Below, in pieces: positions 11,121 to 23,106 of a stretch of DNA of 64,000 bases; the stretch's first letter is position 1, and each line of letters opens with the position of its first letter. The DNA is from Aricia agestis. Lineage: Eukaryota; Arthropoda; Insecta; Lepidoptera; Lycaenidae. The notes beneath the pieces were generated by a model. That model was not told the DNA's origin. It saw nothing but the letters and a program-made list of their open reading frames with translations, and searched no databases. Made by a program: the position numbers and the translations under genes. The stretch is from the NCBI RefSeq assembly GCF_905147365.1, contig NC_056412.1, forward strand, positions 9,912,001-9,976,000. Direction: 5' to 3'.

Positions 11121-11449
11121 GTGCACCCAGATAAAATTCTCGTGTCACAACTCACAATGTTAGATAGAGTACTCCTCCGAAACGGCTTTACTGATTTTAA
11201 CCAAATTTTATATGCATATTCAGTGGGTCTGAGAATCGGCTACTGGGTACTTTTTATATTGATAAGTGCATTTGTTGAATAAATAATAGTAAATTATTAC
11301 AACTCGAGACTGACGGCGATCATTGTTTGTGCGACGGGATAGCGATGGACGTTGCCATGGTGACATACTTATTTAGTCACTTCAATAAAATAATACGGGC
11401 GAAATACTTTACGAGTATATGACAAAGAAACGTTTGCCGGGACTGCTAG
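11121..11449 (+). mobile_element. Helitron, AAAATTCTCGTGTCACA family
   Basis: The 5' part reads AAAATTCTCGTGTCACAACT followed by CTCCTCCGAAACGGCTTTAC; the 3' end is TTTGCCGGGACTGCTAG, with CTAG followed by T. It shares both landmarks with the copy at 21905-22074. Confidence 0.7.
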
Positions 11450-12090
11450 TAATACCTATTATATTTATGTGCTTCTAAGACTTCTAAAATAGAGCAAGAA
11501 AGTCAATTGCCTACTAATTGGCTTATTATAAGAGTCGATCGTTCCGCGATTCTATTTTCATAACGTATTAGGGGGTTTCGCCGTTATCATCAATCAGGTC
11601 TCCCGGTGGCTGCGGAGGCGGAGTACGTGAGAATAATTAAAACTTTTCATCTTTCGGCGTCTGCCAGGAGAGTTCGGAAGGGAGCTATCGAGTGACAATC
11701 TTGTAACTTTAGAAGAATGGGTATAAGATAATCATTAAACTAAGCAGAGTTAAGTACTCGAGTATCAGAGTTCAAAACAAACATATAGCCCCAGTCTGTA
11801 CGTTTCACTGAAATAAAAAAGTGAGGAATGGTCGGTATGTTCTGTGTATTGTTTGATGAAGGCGGCAAGATTGGAATTGAATGAAAAATCGTGTGGATTT
11901 AAATGAAAATACACCCACCAACAGTCATAACTTATCACTCACACTCACAAAATTGATTTGATATGAAATGATCAACTATAGATACAGTATTGATTTTATG
12001 TAATGAAAATCTTTAATTATAATTAAATCAAAAAAATTACCTATTAGTGCTATAATGAAAAAAAATTACATTGTACAACCAAATATTTAA
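11450..12090. other. no gene seen
   Basis: AT-rich spacer; no coding frame or repeat border identified. Confidence 0.4.
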
Positions 12091-12360
12091 CGTGGGAGAG
12101 CCATGCTTCGGCACGAATGGGCCGGCTCGACCGGAGAAATACCACGTCCTCACAGAAAACAGGCGTGAAACAGCGCTTCCGCTGTGTTTCGCCGAGTGAG
12201 TGAGTTTACCGGAGGCCCAATCTCCTAAGTCCTACCCTTTTCCCTTCCCTACCCTCCCCTATTTCCTTCCGTACCCTCCCCTATTCCCTTCCGTACCCTC
12301 CCCTATTCCCTTCCGTACCCCCCCCTATTCCCTTTCCTTCCCTCCCCTATTACCCCTTAA
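12091..12360 (+). repeat. repeat L, copy 2 (3' part rearranged)
   Basis: It starts ACGTGGGAGAGCCATGCTTC and runs through TTTACCGGAGGCCCAATC into the CCCTA-rich tract, as in 4063-4360. The normal 3' tail is absent; instead unrelated DNA and a duplication junction follow. From 12227 on it is part of the tandem duplication. Confidence 0.7.
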
Positions 12361-12821
12361 CCACCACCTGACTCTAAAAATCAAACATCGTCCTTCTCTC
12401 TTCACACTCACGCCCGTCTTTCATATGCCAGGTGAAAAAGGACGGCGCGGAATCATCGCAAAGTTAGTTTACTTGAATAAAAGACGAACTATAATGATTA
12501 TGAAAAAAGTGTTTTAAGCAAATTTAGGTTTTATCAATACCTTTTTAGATATTAAAAAATATTAAAGAAAAGGCAGCAAACTTCGAAGATCCAAGCAAAA
12601 ATGTGTCTAAAACAAGGTTTCTTGTAAAAAAGAAACTATCGAGCATTTTTTGAGTAATCGTGTTTTCGTCTTGAGCATTTAATTTTTATGAACTGAAGTT
12701 ACTTGTGTCAAAAAATCAGTTTTCTAGACCTTACAGATTTTGAGATCTAGGTTAAAGAATGTAGTCAAGTTAGGGTCATATGGGCTCTTAAAAGCTGCAG
12801 CTCCTCTGCTGCGGCCTGCGA

Positions 12822-12923
<102 letters not shown>

Positions 12924-13570
12924 AGAGCATTCAGTTTTTTTTTCGATTAATATGTTTTTACTTAATATTATTATAAAGTCCTACCCTTTTCCCTTCCCTA
13001 CCCTCCCCTATTTCCTTCCGTACCCTCCCCTATTCCCTTCCGTACCCTCCCCTATTCCCTTCCGTACCCCCCCCTATTCCCTTTCCTTCCCTCCCCTATT
13101 ACCCCTTAACCACCACCTGACTCTAAAAATCAAACATCGTCCTTCTCTCTTCACACTCACGCCCGTCTTTCATATGCCAGGTGAAAAAGGACGGCGCGGA
13201 ATCATCGCAAAGTTAGTTTACTTGAATAAAAGACGAACTATAATGATTATGAAAAAAGTGTTTTAAGCAAATTTAGGTTTTATCAATACCTTTTTAGATA
13301 TTAAAAAATATTAAAGAAAAGGCAGCAAACTTCGAAGATCCAAGCAAAAATGTGTCTAAAACAAGGTTTCTTGTAAAAAAGAAACTATCGAGCATTTTTT
13401 GAGTAATCGTGTTTTCGTCTTGAGCATTTAATTTTTATGAACTGAAGTTACTTGTGTCAAAAAATCAGTTTTCTAGACCTTACAGATTTTGAGATCTAGG
13501 TTAAAGAATGTAGTCAAGTTAGGGTCATATGGGCTCTTAAAAGCTGCAGCTCCTCTGCTGCGGCCTGCGA

Positions 13571-13573
<3 letters not shown>

Positions 13574-13664
<91 letters not shown>
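13574..13664. repeat. (TA)n microsatellite
   Basis: Second duplicated TA array, about 45 units, three units shorter than its partner. Confidence 0.95.
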
Positions 13665-13666
<2 letters not shown>

Positions 13667-13859
13667 AGAGCATTCAGTTTTTTTTTCGATTAATATGTTT
13701 TTACTTAATATTATTATAAATTATTTATCTATTACACTGACTATGCCTTATTAAAATGTAAATTGTTATTCGAAACTCTCAAGTCCTGGCAGACTTACAA
13801 ATTTTAATAGGCAACTTGACGAGGTGTGAAATCGTTAAAACTTCCCGGCTACAGGCTCA

Positions 13860-14686
13860 TCTATACTAATATTATAATTCTGCAGAGTTTGTTTGTTTGT
13901 TTGAACGCGCTAATCTCAGGAACTACTGGTCCGATTTGAAAAATTCTTTTACTGTTGGATAGCCCATTGATCGAGGAAGGCTAAAGGCTATATTTTATCA
14001 CGCTAAGACTAATAGTAGCGAAGAAATAGATGAAAATGTGGAAAAAACGGGGGAAATTATATGAAAGGGCTTATTTGAACGCGCTAATCTCAGGAACTAC
14101 TGGTCTGATTTGAAAAATTCTTTCAGTGTTAGATAGCCCATTGATTGAGGAAGGCTATAGGCTATATTTTATTACGCTAAAACTAATAGTAGCGAATAAA
14201 TAGAGAAAAATGTGGAAAAAACGGGGGAAATTATATGAAAGGGCTTATTTGAACGCGCTAATCTCAGGAACTACTGGTCCGATTTGAAAAATTCTTTCAG
14301 TGTTAGATAGCCCATTTATCGAGAAAGGCTATAGGCTATATTTTATTACCGTTGAGACTAATAAAAGCAAAGAAATAGAGGACAATGTGAAAAAAACGGA
14401 GGGAAATTATTTGAAATTGCTTATTATATTAAGAACTACTGGAGCAATTTTTATGTTATTTGGAAAACATGAAGAATAAACCACGTGAAAGGACAAGGCT
14501 ATTTTTTGCGGAAAAATGTACGGTTTCGCGATATTCCTAAATTACGCAAGCAAAGCCGCGCGGAACATCCATATACAATAAAATCGTAGGAAAGTCTGTA
14601 CATTGCATATTTTTGTACTTATAATAAATAATACTTGAGATGTGATCTAATATGCTAACGCGGACGAAGTCGCGGGCAACAGCTAG
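13860..14686 (+). mobile_element. full-length non-autonomous Helitron with internal 174-bp repeats
   Basis: The 5' end is TCTATACTAATATTATAA directly after A; the 3' end is GAAGTCGCGGGCAACAGCTAG directly before T, so TC...CTAG between host A and T as expected for Helitrons. Inside, the phrase GAACGCGCTAATCTCAGGAA starts at 13903, 14077 and 14251, giving three 174-bp tandem units and a decayed fourth. No Rep/helicase is encoded. Confidence 0.85.
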
Positions 14687-16283
14687 TGTAATAATAATTG
14701 CTCAACCGTGCACGTGAAAACGACATTGATAATAATATGAATGATTTTGTGAGTTGGTTTAACGCAGACGAGCCACAACGAATGCCTGTTTTCTGAGGTT
14801 TTTTACCAGGAGTTTGTCATTTCAATGGCGTTGTTGGCTGCGTATTTTAAAATAAGAATGCTGACATCAGTAATGATCGCGACTTATCGTCCTCATGAAC
14901 TGCTGCACTCTGTTTAAAATTTTGACATAAGCCCTATACATTATCTGTCAAACTCTTCCTTAAATTAAAGGTTCATCATAATTAAACGTCTCTGAATACG
15001 GCGGTAAGTGTGTCAAGACTGAAGTATTATATAAAGGAAATTATTATTGATCGTAAAGGCTTTGGGCCTGTCACGCTCAACAGGTCGTCGAGTCGCGATC
15101 GCGTGCAGCTCGTATGAGCGGCGTACCGCGTAACTTGGTAGTTGGTATGTACGTACCTTAATCGTAACTAGAATACGGGCTCTTAAAGTCCTTTGTTCAT
15201 AGTTATACGACTATTTGCATAATTTTGATAGACAGCTTATTACAATGATAATCATATTCCCGATTCCGTGTAATTTGCAAAATTCCCTGATAATATATTT
15301 TGCGGTGTACCCACACTAATATTACTAGCTAAAAGCCGAGCTTTGTGAGGGCTCGCGTCGTCACACCTTGACTGACTGGTGATAACACATCTACTTATAA
15401 ATGAAATTACTATGTTAAAGCACAAATTAATAGGCGTGATAGTTTTTCCGTAAAGTGTAAAATAAAATGCACAGGTTGTGGGACATACTTAAGGGCTCGC
15501 TTCGCTCGCCCTGACTAGCTGAAATCCGAGCTTTATGAAGCTCACGTCATCACATCTTGTTAGTATTGGATCCGACCGTAAAATCCTGCAGGAATAGTTT
15601 TTTCGATAAAATATCCACCTAGATACAGTTTATTTTTGTGGTACTTACACTGTTGACTGTACACAGTACACACACATGGATGGAATTATATCTGTAACAA
15701 CGGACTGCGTATATTATATGCGTAATTGACAAAGAAATATTTCTATATTAGTGTGGTGTCCACTGTCCACTGTCCACTGTCCGATGACCAGATGTCACCA
15801 GGGCTCTGCAGAGCACACCTTGCGAATAGCTATATTATACAAATAATGAAGTAATACAGTGTGAGCTTTAAAATGTGCAATGTATGTCTGTATATTTCAT
15901 AAGCGGCTTAACAAACAAAAACGCCCACACTGTAGTGCAAATTGAATTTTGAAGCTCAGATACCTTTGCTTATTAAAGCTTTGTAAGCGCGATGTAAATA
16001 ATCGTAATAATATTAATTTATGATACTTAGAGTGCTTTTACATATTATACATATAAACAACATGTAAAAGGAAATGGGAAACGTCCCTATAAAAGACTCT
16101 CGGGAGTTTCTCAAATTAAAAAAGCAATTAAACCAAATAATTTTAATTTTTGTTTTCTTTTTATTCCATTTACAAAATGAAAAAAGTAAATTGAGCCTGG
16201 AGCCCAAAATTAAGTAGACAATAATATTCACGGTAATTTAAATAGTAATTAATATTTTATTACTATACTATATAATTTTATAA
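14687..16283. other. no gene seen
   Basis: Contains two similar phrases (GCCGAGCTTTGTGAGGGCTC near 15317 and TCCGAGCTTTATGAAGCTCA near 15525), each after a CTAGCT, probably ends of decayed Helitrons, and a TGTCCACTG triplication near 15762. No coding frame. Confidence 0.4.
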
Positions 16284-16420
16284 TTAGCGACCTGCCCCGG
16301 CTTCGCACGGATATAAAATATATTATAGCCTATGTCACTCACTGAAGAAATGATTAAAATAGATTCAGTAGTTTTTAATTATACTTATTACTACCCGTAC
16401 CCGTAGCATTGGTCGGTACC
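16284..16420 (-). mobile_element. decayed Helitron 3' end
   Basis: The plus strand reads TAGCGACCTGCCCCGGCTTC then GCACGG, the complement of a Helitron terminus like that at 17386; the final C of CTAG has mutated. Confidence 0.5.
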
Positions 16421-16509
16421 GCCGCAAAAGCTACGTCCCGCAATTTTTACATCTGTAATAACTTCGAAAAAATTATATAAGCCGTAAAGGGCCATATAGA
16501 CCTATATTA

Positions 16510-17310
16510 ATCCGACGACGGCACGTGTCGGCGGCAGTCGGCGGCAGTCGACGGCAGTCGACGGCAGTCAACGGCAGCCGTTGACAGTTTATGACGCTTG
16601 CAGGGGGCTCACCACGACCTTTCCTAAAATGATCATGTTTCTAGAACACTTTGTTGTAAGATTACAATAATATTAGCGTACTCACTTTTTTAATTACTAA
16701 AAAACAGTAAAAAATTGTTAAATCCGCTGTGAAATATCATTTTTTTCAAGATCGCTAGCTTGACGTTAAAGCGTAGCGTTAAAGTAATATTGCTTATCTG
16801 TCAAACGGTGTCGCTTAGTAGAGGTGGTGGTAGGCCCCCAGTTGTGACATACCGCCTAAAGGTAAGTCTCCACAGATCGGTATCGTACGCAACGGACGTC
16901 TCGCATCAAACGGGTAATTTTTTCCAGTACGTCCGCTGAATCGGCAGCGTACGGATTACCGACTAGCCTAGTAAATGAATGTTCAAAAGGGGTGTGGATG
17001 GAAAAGACGAAAGCAGAAATTTTGACTTAGGAACTTTGTTTGGACTAATTTGAAGACAAACATACTGTCTAGTCGGTAATCCGTACGCTGCCGATACAGT
17101 GGACGTAGGTACTGTAAAAAAATTATCCGTTTGATGCGAGACGTCCGTTGCATACGATACCGACCTGTGGACGCTTACCTTTACGCGGTACGCCACAACT
17201 GCAAGATTGATAAACTGTCGACGGCTGCCGTCGACTGCTGCCGACACGCGCCGTCCGCGTCGTCTGCCGCCGACTGCCGCCGACGCGTGCCGCCGACACG
17301 TGCCGTTCGT
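16510..17310. mobile_element. inverted-repeat element with 10-bp subterminal repeats
   Basis: The left end is made of 10-base units (GTCGGCGGCA twice, GTCGACGGCA twice, GTCAACGGCA); the right end carries the complement (TGCCGTCGAC, TGCCGCCGAC). A second pair of arms lies inside, 16835-16990 and 17045-17205, sharing TCGGCAGCGTACGGATTACC and its complement. About 240 unmatched bases sit only on the left. No transposase frame is visible. Confidence 0.7.
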
Positions 17311-17738
17311 CTGTAAGCGCTCTTTGTATTTAATCCCAAAAAATAGCCAGACAAAAATATCGGTGGGAAGTTTTTTTATTAATTACTAGCGGCCCGCCCC
17401 GGCTTCGCACGGGTGGACATTGATTTTTAAATAATTTTTTTTCAATCTTTATTTCTTAGTCAATCCTTATGTTAAGCAGAACATAAAAATGGTTTACACT
17501 ATTTAGCCTGTAACTACTATATTATAATTATTATACACATTTTTATTGTATTTTTTTTATAAGTATTTTAAGTGTTATGTTTGATTATTTTATCCTTACC
17601 TACAGAAGATACTATTATTTATACTATTTTGCAATTTCTAAATGTATTTTTTTTGTTTAAAGTATTTTATGTTTTTTTTGTAGTTTTATGCTTTATTATT
17701 TTATGCTTACCTACATCATACATGCGTAAAAGATTCCA

Positions 17739-17933
17739 TTAAAATTGGATTAAAGCTTCCCTGTAAACGATATTTGATGTTGTTTTATTTCGTGGCAGCA
17801 AAATAAATTGATTATCAGCAGCTCCAACTCGGGATAGGCCAACGTATAGTTGACCATGAGTAAAACATTCTTTTCGTAGATCGATACCTACTAATTTGAA
17901 AGTCTGACCTAATAGGAATGATGACAAGGTCAA
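17739..17933 (-). pseudogene. Helitron PIF1-like helicase C-terminus fragment
   Basis: The 64-residue minus-strand frame contains LLGQTFKLVGIDLRKECFTH, then GQLYVGLSRVGAADN and FILLPRNKT. These are the final helicase motifs of Helitron Rep/Hel proteins (QGQT-VG-L, FSHGQLYVALSR, NIVYKE-L). In the family the block follows a Lys-Ser-Gln that is missing here. There is no start codon of its own and the rest of the Rep/Hel protein is absent, so it is a relic. Confidence 0.75.
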
Positions 17934-17936
17934 AGA

Positions 17937-18350
17937 TTAGCGAATTTTGTTAATAAAATAAAGAAATCACGGTAAAAAATAAGTGCTCCCAAAATTTCAG
18001 TTCGATAGCATTTGTATTTTTTTTGTTATGCGCCTTGAAAGTTGGAAAATCAAGTCGATTTTTTTTCAATTAAATTTCTCAATATTTGTATACCATTCGA
18101 TAACTTATACAATTAAAAGCTACTTTTGTTAAGAAACCACTTTCATAAACGCAATATTTAATATACCTATCGAACAAAGTTTTCTCCCGATGCGTACAAA
18201 CTACGAAAGAGTGACGTCAGTCTTTCGTAGCACTTTGTATGGAGCGTTTCGGGCAGGTCTATTTTATGAGATGTTTGAATTACCATATCTTGGTGAATTT
18301 TTAAGCTATCAGAGTGACTCTTTCAGCGATGTTTCTATTTTTTAAAGTTA
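17937..18350 (-). repeat. repeat R2, copy 1
   Basis: About 400 bases that reappear reversed at 60960-61390; shared phrases include AAGATTAGCGAATTTTGTTA, GTGACGTCAGTCTTTCGTAG and TTTCTTTATTTTATTAACAA (complement). It extends the Helitron helicase fragment upstream, and both copies carry the same helicase-adjacent AAGGTCAAAG. Confidence 0.8.
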
Positions 18351-18411
18351 TTTCAATTACCAATAAGAAAAAAAATTAGTCATCATGCCTAATAGGTATA
18401 CTTCCATCGGC

Positions 18412-18665
18412 ATCGTGGGTATCGCAGACATCGTGGGTATCGCAGACACAAAAGATCTTCAATAATTGTTATGCTGGCAGCCGGCTGCCGCTATTGGAGA
18501 TTTATAGTTATAGAAATTAATTATAATAGCAATCAAAAATAATAGTCATTCAAAACGTAATGAATTAATGAAGCACTATAATATTATCCCATCAATGAAG
18601 CGGCACCCGGCTGTCGCATAACTATTATATTATAAATCTATTGTGTCTGCGATTCCCATGATCGA
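18412..18665. repeat. foldback segment inside the Helitron
   Basis: GGGTATCGCAGACACAAAAG and its near complement TGTGTCTGCGATTCCCATG pair, as do CAGCCGGCTGCCGC and GCGGCACCCGGCTG. The phrase CATCGTGGGTATCGCAGACA is also tandemly duplicated at the left edge. Confidence 0.65.
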
Positions 18666-19296
18666 GGTAATAATAATTAATATTTACGTGGACTCTCCGG
18701 GCGAGCACACCCGCGCGGCGCGCCTTGACGACGCCCAATTCGCAACGTGCAGCAGAAATCGTAATATTTTAATTTCGCCATAACATTAAAACCAAACGTC
18801 CAATTTTAATCATTCAAATACCAAATATTATCTACATTAACTGTACTTAGTAATGAAATAATTTTGATAAGAATTAATGCCATGAGTAAAATAAAGGCAT
18901 TTAAATGTAGTCCAAAAACATTTCAAGATTTTTTAATTAAAAAAATGGTTATTGTGCCTCATTCAACATAGATAGGTATAGTGTGTTGCGGATTTTTTTG
19001 TAGATATTTAAAAGGTCTACAATTACTTAGAACATTTTATGGTTCTATCTTTTATAGTTTAGGCAGCGTACGCGAAAAAAGTAACATTTCTGGTTGATTT
19101 TTTACACCTTGCGTCTGAAAATCCCAAATATATTACGGAACCCTATTTTTTTCCAAAATAAAATTTAGCCTATGTTCAGCAGAATTAATGTAGGATTCCA
19201 ATGGTAAAAGAATCTTTCAAATCGGTCCAGTAGTTTCGGAGCCTATTCAAGACAAACAAACAATCAAATCTTTCCTCTTTATAATAGTAGTGTAGA

Positions 19297-20160
19297 TTAT
19301 CCATATGAAAAAAATATAAACTATCATTCCATTGGCAGGAGAGTGATGAGCGTGCTGTCCCATATTTGATTTTCAGCAGGCTGGCTCCCCTCCACGTCCG
19401 CTTTCCTCTACCCCTCAGCGAATTTTCGTATGAAATTAAACGATTTCATCAATTGTTTTCGGTACCTTCCCACCGACATTTTTGTCTGCCTATTTTTTTG
19501 GGATTTCATACTAATTAATCTCGAGTTAGCAAAAAAGCCAACATAGCTCAGCCCACATGAAAATAATTATTATTTTCCTACTTTTTATGAACGCTGGCCA
19601 CCCCTTCCCGCCACCCGATCGATTAAAATTTTTTTTGGCTTATAATGATGACCACCAGATAAAGTAACATTTCACAGACAAAAATAGTAAGTAAACATTC
19701 ACCAAAATACAGACCACCATTTTAATGTAAAATGATAACCAAAGATTTAACATCGCCCTATTCTATTTATGCAAAGTGACTGCAAATAAATTGTTACACC
19801 AAAAATAGTAAATAATTATGGGGTTTGGGTGCACAGGAAGTAGGTACATAGCAACTGTTTGGAAAACTATTAAATAAGTAGATACCTACATTTTTTTTAA
19901 TTTTTTCCCCACCCCACTAAACCCACACCCACCGCCCACGGCCTGCCAGTACGCAGATATTATCAGAAAAGGTTCAGGGAAGTAGCTAACGGAGTTTTAA
20001 TAAAGCTGAAGCGACATGACCGATTTGGTCGTCAGCTCTTAGTCGAAAAATCACATACCTACTAATATTATTTTTTAGGAGAAGAGTTTATAAAAAATTT
20101 GTAAGTAAGTATGTAGTTTTAACTAATACGGAAACATTAGGTACTTCATTCTATATATTA
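19297..20160. other. no gene seen
   Basis: Non-coding. It holds a reversed duplicate of the phrase near 17330-17375 (AATCCCAAAAAATAGCC and CAAAAATATCGGTGGGA), so this DNA and the DNA left of the Helitron share an older repeat. Confidence 0.45.
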
Positions 20161-20730
20161 TCTATAATATATTAATACGCGAGCGAAAAACTTTGTATCC
20201 CTTTTGACGAATAATGCAGAAACATAGGTGAATGAAATTTTACACAGTTATAGTTTATATGGTGAAGGAGTGCATCGAGCTAATATTGTTTTGAAATTAT
20301 GCTTTTATCATACATTTTTTTAACAAATAAAACATTACACACACTACAACACAAACACACTAGGAGATTTTGATTGACAAGCCTATACACACGAATTGTA
20401 CTCTATTATTGTACTCTATTAATATTTATGATTAAAGTCTGTTGTCAAGTAATAATTGAAAATAGATTTAGTTTTTTTTATTTAATCTTAAATACAGCAT
20501 TAGATAATTATTACACGGCCAGTCTGTCATCATTTGACTTTATTAACCTGAGCCTGTCGCAGAAATTATGTCTAAAAAATAATATAGGTAGTCAATATTT
20601 TGATCATAGAATATCAATAGAAAAGCGTTGAATATTGAAACCAAAAAGAATATAATCACTACGTTTTACTTGAAATTTATAGTTGTTTTTTTTATTTGAG
20701 GTCGATTTTCGAGCATTGGGCGATCTCTAG
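20161..20730 (+). mobile_element. Helitron family H3, copy 1
   Basis: It starts TCTATAATATATTAATACGC after A and ends CATTGGGCGATCTCTAG before T. Landmarks: AAAAACTTTGTATCCC, GTGAAGGAGTGCATCGAGCT, ACACGGCCAGTCTG. Other copies: 56661-57139, 59790-60279 (reversed) and a fragment at 25239. Confidence 0.85.
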
Positions 20731-20777
20731 TGTAATTAAATCTAACATAAATGATAAAATATTATGTACTGCTTTAA

Positions 20778-20907
20778 TAGTCTGTCAAGAAAGTGAAGAA
20801 ATTAAAAAGTGGCAACGTCGTAGTGTCATCCCTTTCAAATCAATCTAAGAAAAAAGGGATGACACTACGATGTTGCCACTTCTTTCTTCACTTTCTTGAC
20901 GGACTAT
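20778..20907. mobile_element. 130-bp foldback MITE
   Basis: TAGTCTGTCAAGAAAGTGAA and TTCACTTTCTTGACGGACTA are inverted, followed inward by GTGGCAACGTCGTAGTGTCA and its near-exact complement; the loop is about 25 bases. Confidence 0.8.
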
Positions 20908-21904
20908 ATACACTTTTAATAAATGACATTATCGTCAGCACAGATTAGTATTAAAGCAAGTACCAAAGTGCATTATAATTTATTATTTTTCATGCTAACA
21001 CTACAAGTAAACTTACCAATATTATCAGGTACGGAAATAGAGCACGTTATATAGTTATATAAATTGTCATATTATATACAAATACTTTTGTTTACGAGTT
21101 TCGTACGCTAGTGTTTATGTAGAGTTCCCGGGACGCGCGCTCGCGTCGGTCGCCGGAAGCTACTGCGGCGTCCCACTCCCTGGTCCCTACAGCCTGCCAG
21201 GACGAACTAAAAGGCCGGCAACATACGGGATTTAATACATCATTTGTAGTACAACCCGTTCAATGTAAATGCTCCTCCCACATTATTACTCTATGCCGTT
21301 AATATTTACCATAATAATATAATGCAAATTCTGAGTTAAAATATCCCGAATGGACTAACCGATCTGCCTGACAAAACTAAATATGATTGTTATAAGTACA
21401 TTTTATATCCGTGCCTTTTGATTTTGCAGTTTGCGTGCGTATGTGGCTTTAAAAGGAGAAAAGCAGTTAAAGTATTTAAGCACATAGAAGTGATTATAAA
21501 GCGTCACCATTTTTTTATAATTAGGTAGTAGATTCAAAACCCGGAAAAAGTCCTATAATATTAGTTTATTGAAAGATTATAAATTATCTAATCGTATAAT
21601 TGATTAAATTAATTCAGACCTCTACACAGTGCCGTAAACAGGTCTTTTTTGCGCCCTGTGCGAGCTTCTACAACTGCGCCCTTGCTTTTTTAGATATTAT
21701 ATTACCCAAAGCAATGTATAGGTCTATTTTACTGTTGGAATCGTGCTCTAGGGGCGCAGCGAGAACTGTTATCTGGAGCAAACCGAAAAAATAATACTCC
21801 TGCCTGGTTTGGCCATTTTTGCGCCCCCCCAGAGTCTACGCCCTGTGCCTGGGCACCGGTGGCACCGCCCTATTTACACACTCCTCTTTCATTTGATTAA
21901 TCTA
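20908..21904. other. no gene seen
   Basis: Contains a GC-rich patch at 21129-21180 without a coding frame. At 21613-21890 a stretch rich in 'gcgccctgtgc' and 'ggcaccgccc' phrases may be a decayed DNA transposon, but its borders cannot be shown. Confidence 0.35.
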
Positions 21905-22074
21905 ATATGTAAAATTCTCGTGTCACAGTTTTCGTTGCCATACTCCTCCGAAACGGCTTGACCGATTTTGATGAAATTTTGTGAGCATATTGAGTAGGTC
22001 TGAGAATGGGCCAACATCTATTTTTCATACCAAAAAAATATATATGGCAAAACAACATTTGCCGGGACAGCTAG
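21905..22074 (+). mobile_element. Helitron, AAAATTCTCGTGTCACA family, copy 2
   Basis: AAAATTCTCGTGTCACAGTT, CTCCTCCGAAACGGCTTGAC and the end CATTTGCCGGGACAGCTAG before T match 11121-11449; the middle is shorter. Confidence 0.75.
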
Positions 22075-22110
22075 TATAATGTAATATTATGTTTAACTCC
22101 AAATACTTTT

Positions 22111-23106
22111 TTAAATAAAGATCCTTTAGTAGAGATCAGACTACTACTAATAGAGTTTTGTAAATAAAGTCCTTTAGTAGAGATCAGACTACTACTAATA
22201 GAGTTTTGTAAATAAAGTCCTTTAGTATAGATCAGACTACTACTAATAGAGTTTTGTAAATAAAGTCCTTTAGTATAGATCAGACTACTACTAATAGAGT
22301 TTTGTAAATAAAGTCCTTTAGTAGAGATCAGACTACTACTAATAGAGTTTTGTAAATAAAGTCCTTTAGTAGAGATCAGACTACTACTAATAGAGTTTTG
22401 TAAATAAAGTCCTTTAGTATAGATCAGACTACTACTAATAGAGTTTTGTAAATAAAGTCCTTTAGTATAGATCAGACTACTACTAATAGAGTTTTGTAAA
22501 TAAAGTCCTTTAGTATAGATCAGACTACTACTAATAGAGTTTTGTAAATAAAGTCCTTTAGTATAGATCAGACTACTACTAATAGAGTTTTGTAAATAAA
22601 GTCCTTTAGTATAGATCAGACTACTACTAATAGTGTTTTGTAAATAAAGTCCTTTAGTAGAGATCAGACTACTACTAATAGAGTTTTGTAAATAAAGTCC
22701 TTTAGTATAGATCAGACTACTACTAATAGAGTTTTGTAAATAAAGTCCTTTAGTATAGATCAGACTACTACTAATAGTGTTTTGTAAATAAAGTCCTTTA
22801 GTAGAGATCAGACTACTACTAATAGAGTTTTGTAAATAAAGTCCTTTAGTATAGATCAGACTACTACTAATAGTGTTTTGTAAATAAAGTCCTTTAGTAG
22901 AGATCAGACTACTACTAATAGAGTTTTGTAAATAAAGTCCTTTAGTATAGATCAGACTACTACTAATAGTGTTTTGTAAATAAAGTCCTTTAGTATAGAT
23001 CAGACTACTACTAATAGTGTTTTGTAAATAAAGTCCTTTAGTAGAGATCAGACTACTACTAATAGAGTTTTGTTAACAAGATCCTTTAGTAAGTAGAGAT
23101 CAGACT
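22111..23106 (+). repeat. 48-bp satellite array, about 20 units
   Basis: The unit TAAATAAAGTCCTTTAGTAG + AGATCAGACTACTACTAATA + GAGTTTTG repeats with exact 48-base spacing. Only two sites vary: GTAG/GTAT before AGATC and TAGAG/TAGTG before TTTTG. Both outermost units carry GATCC in place of AGTCC, and the last has an extra AAGT. There is no coding frame across it. Confidence 0.97.

Larger units (their letters stand above)
17386..19296 (-). mobile_element. 1.9-kb Helitron with helicase remnant
   Basis: Plus-strand left border A|CTAGCGGCCCGCCCCGGC and right border TATAATAGTAGTGTAGA|T, i.e. on the minus strand TCTACACTACTATTATA ... CTAG between A and T. It includes a helicase C-terminal fragment (17739-17933), a segment shared with 60960-61390, and an inner foldback (18412-18665). 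The two ends may belong to one element or to nested copies; the matching borders favour one. Confidence 0.65.

Noticed and set aside
22111..23106. CRISPR-like array
   Set aside because: The 48-bp units are directly adjacent with no unique spacers, and the genome is eukaryotic; it is a satellite.
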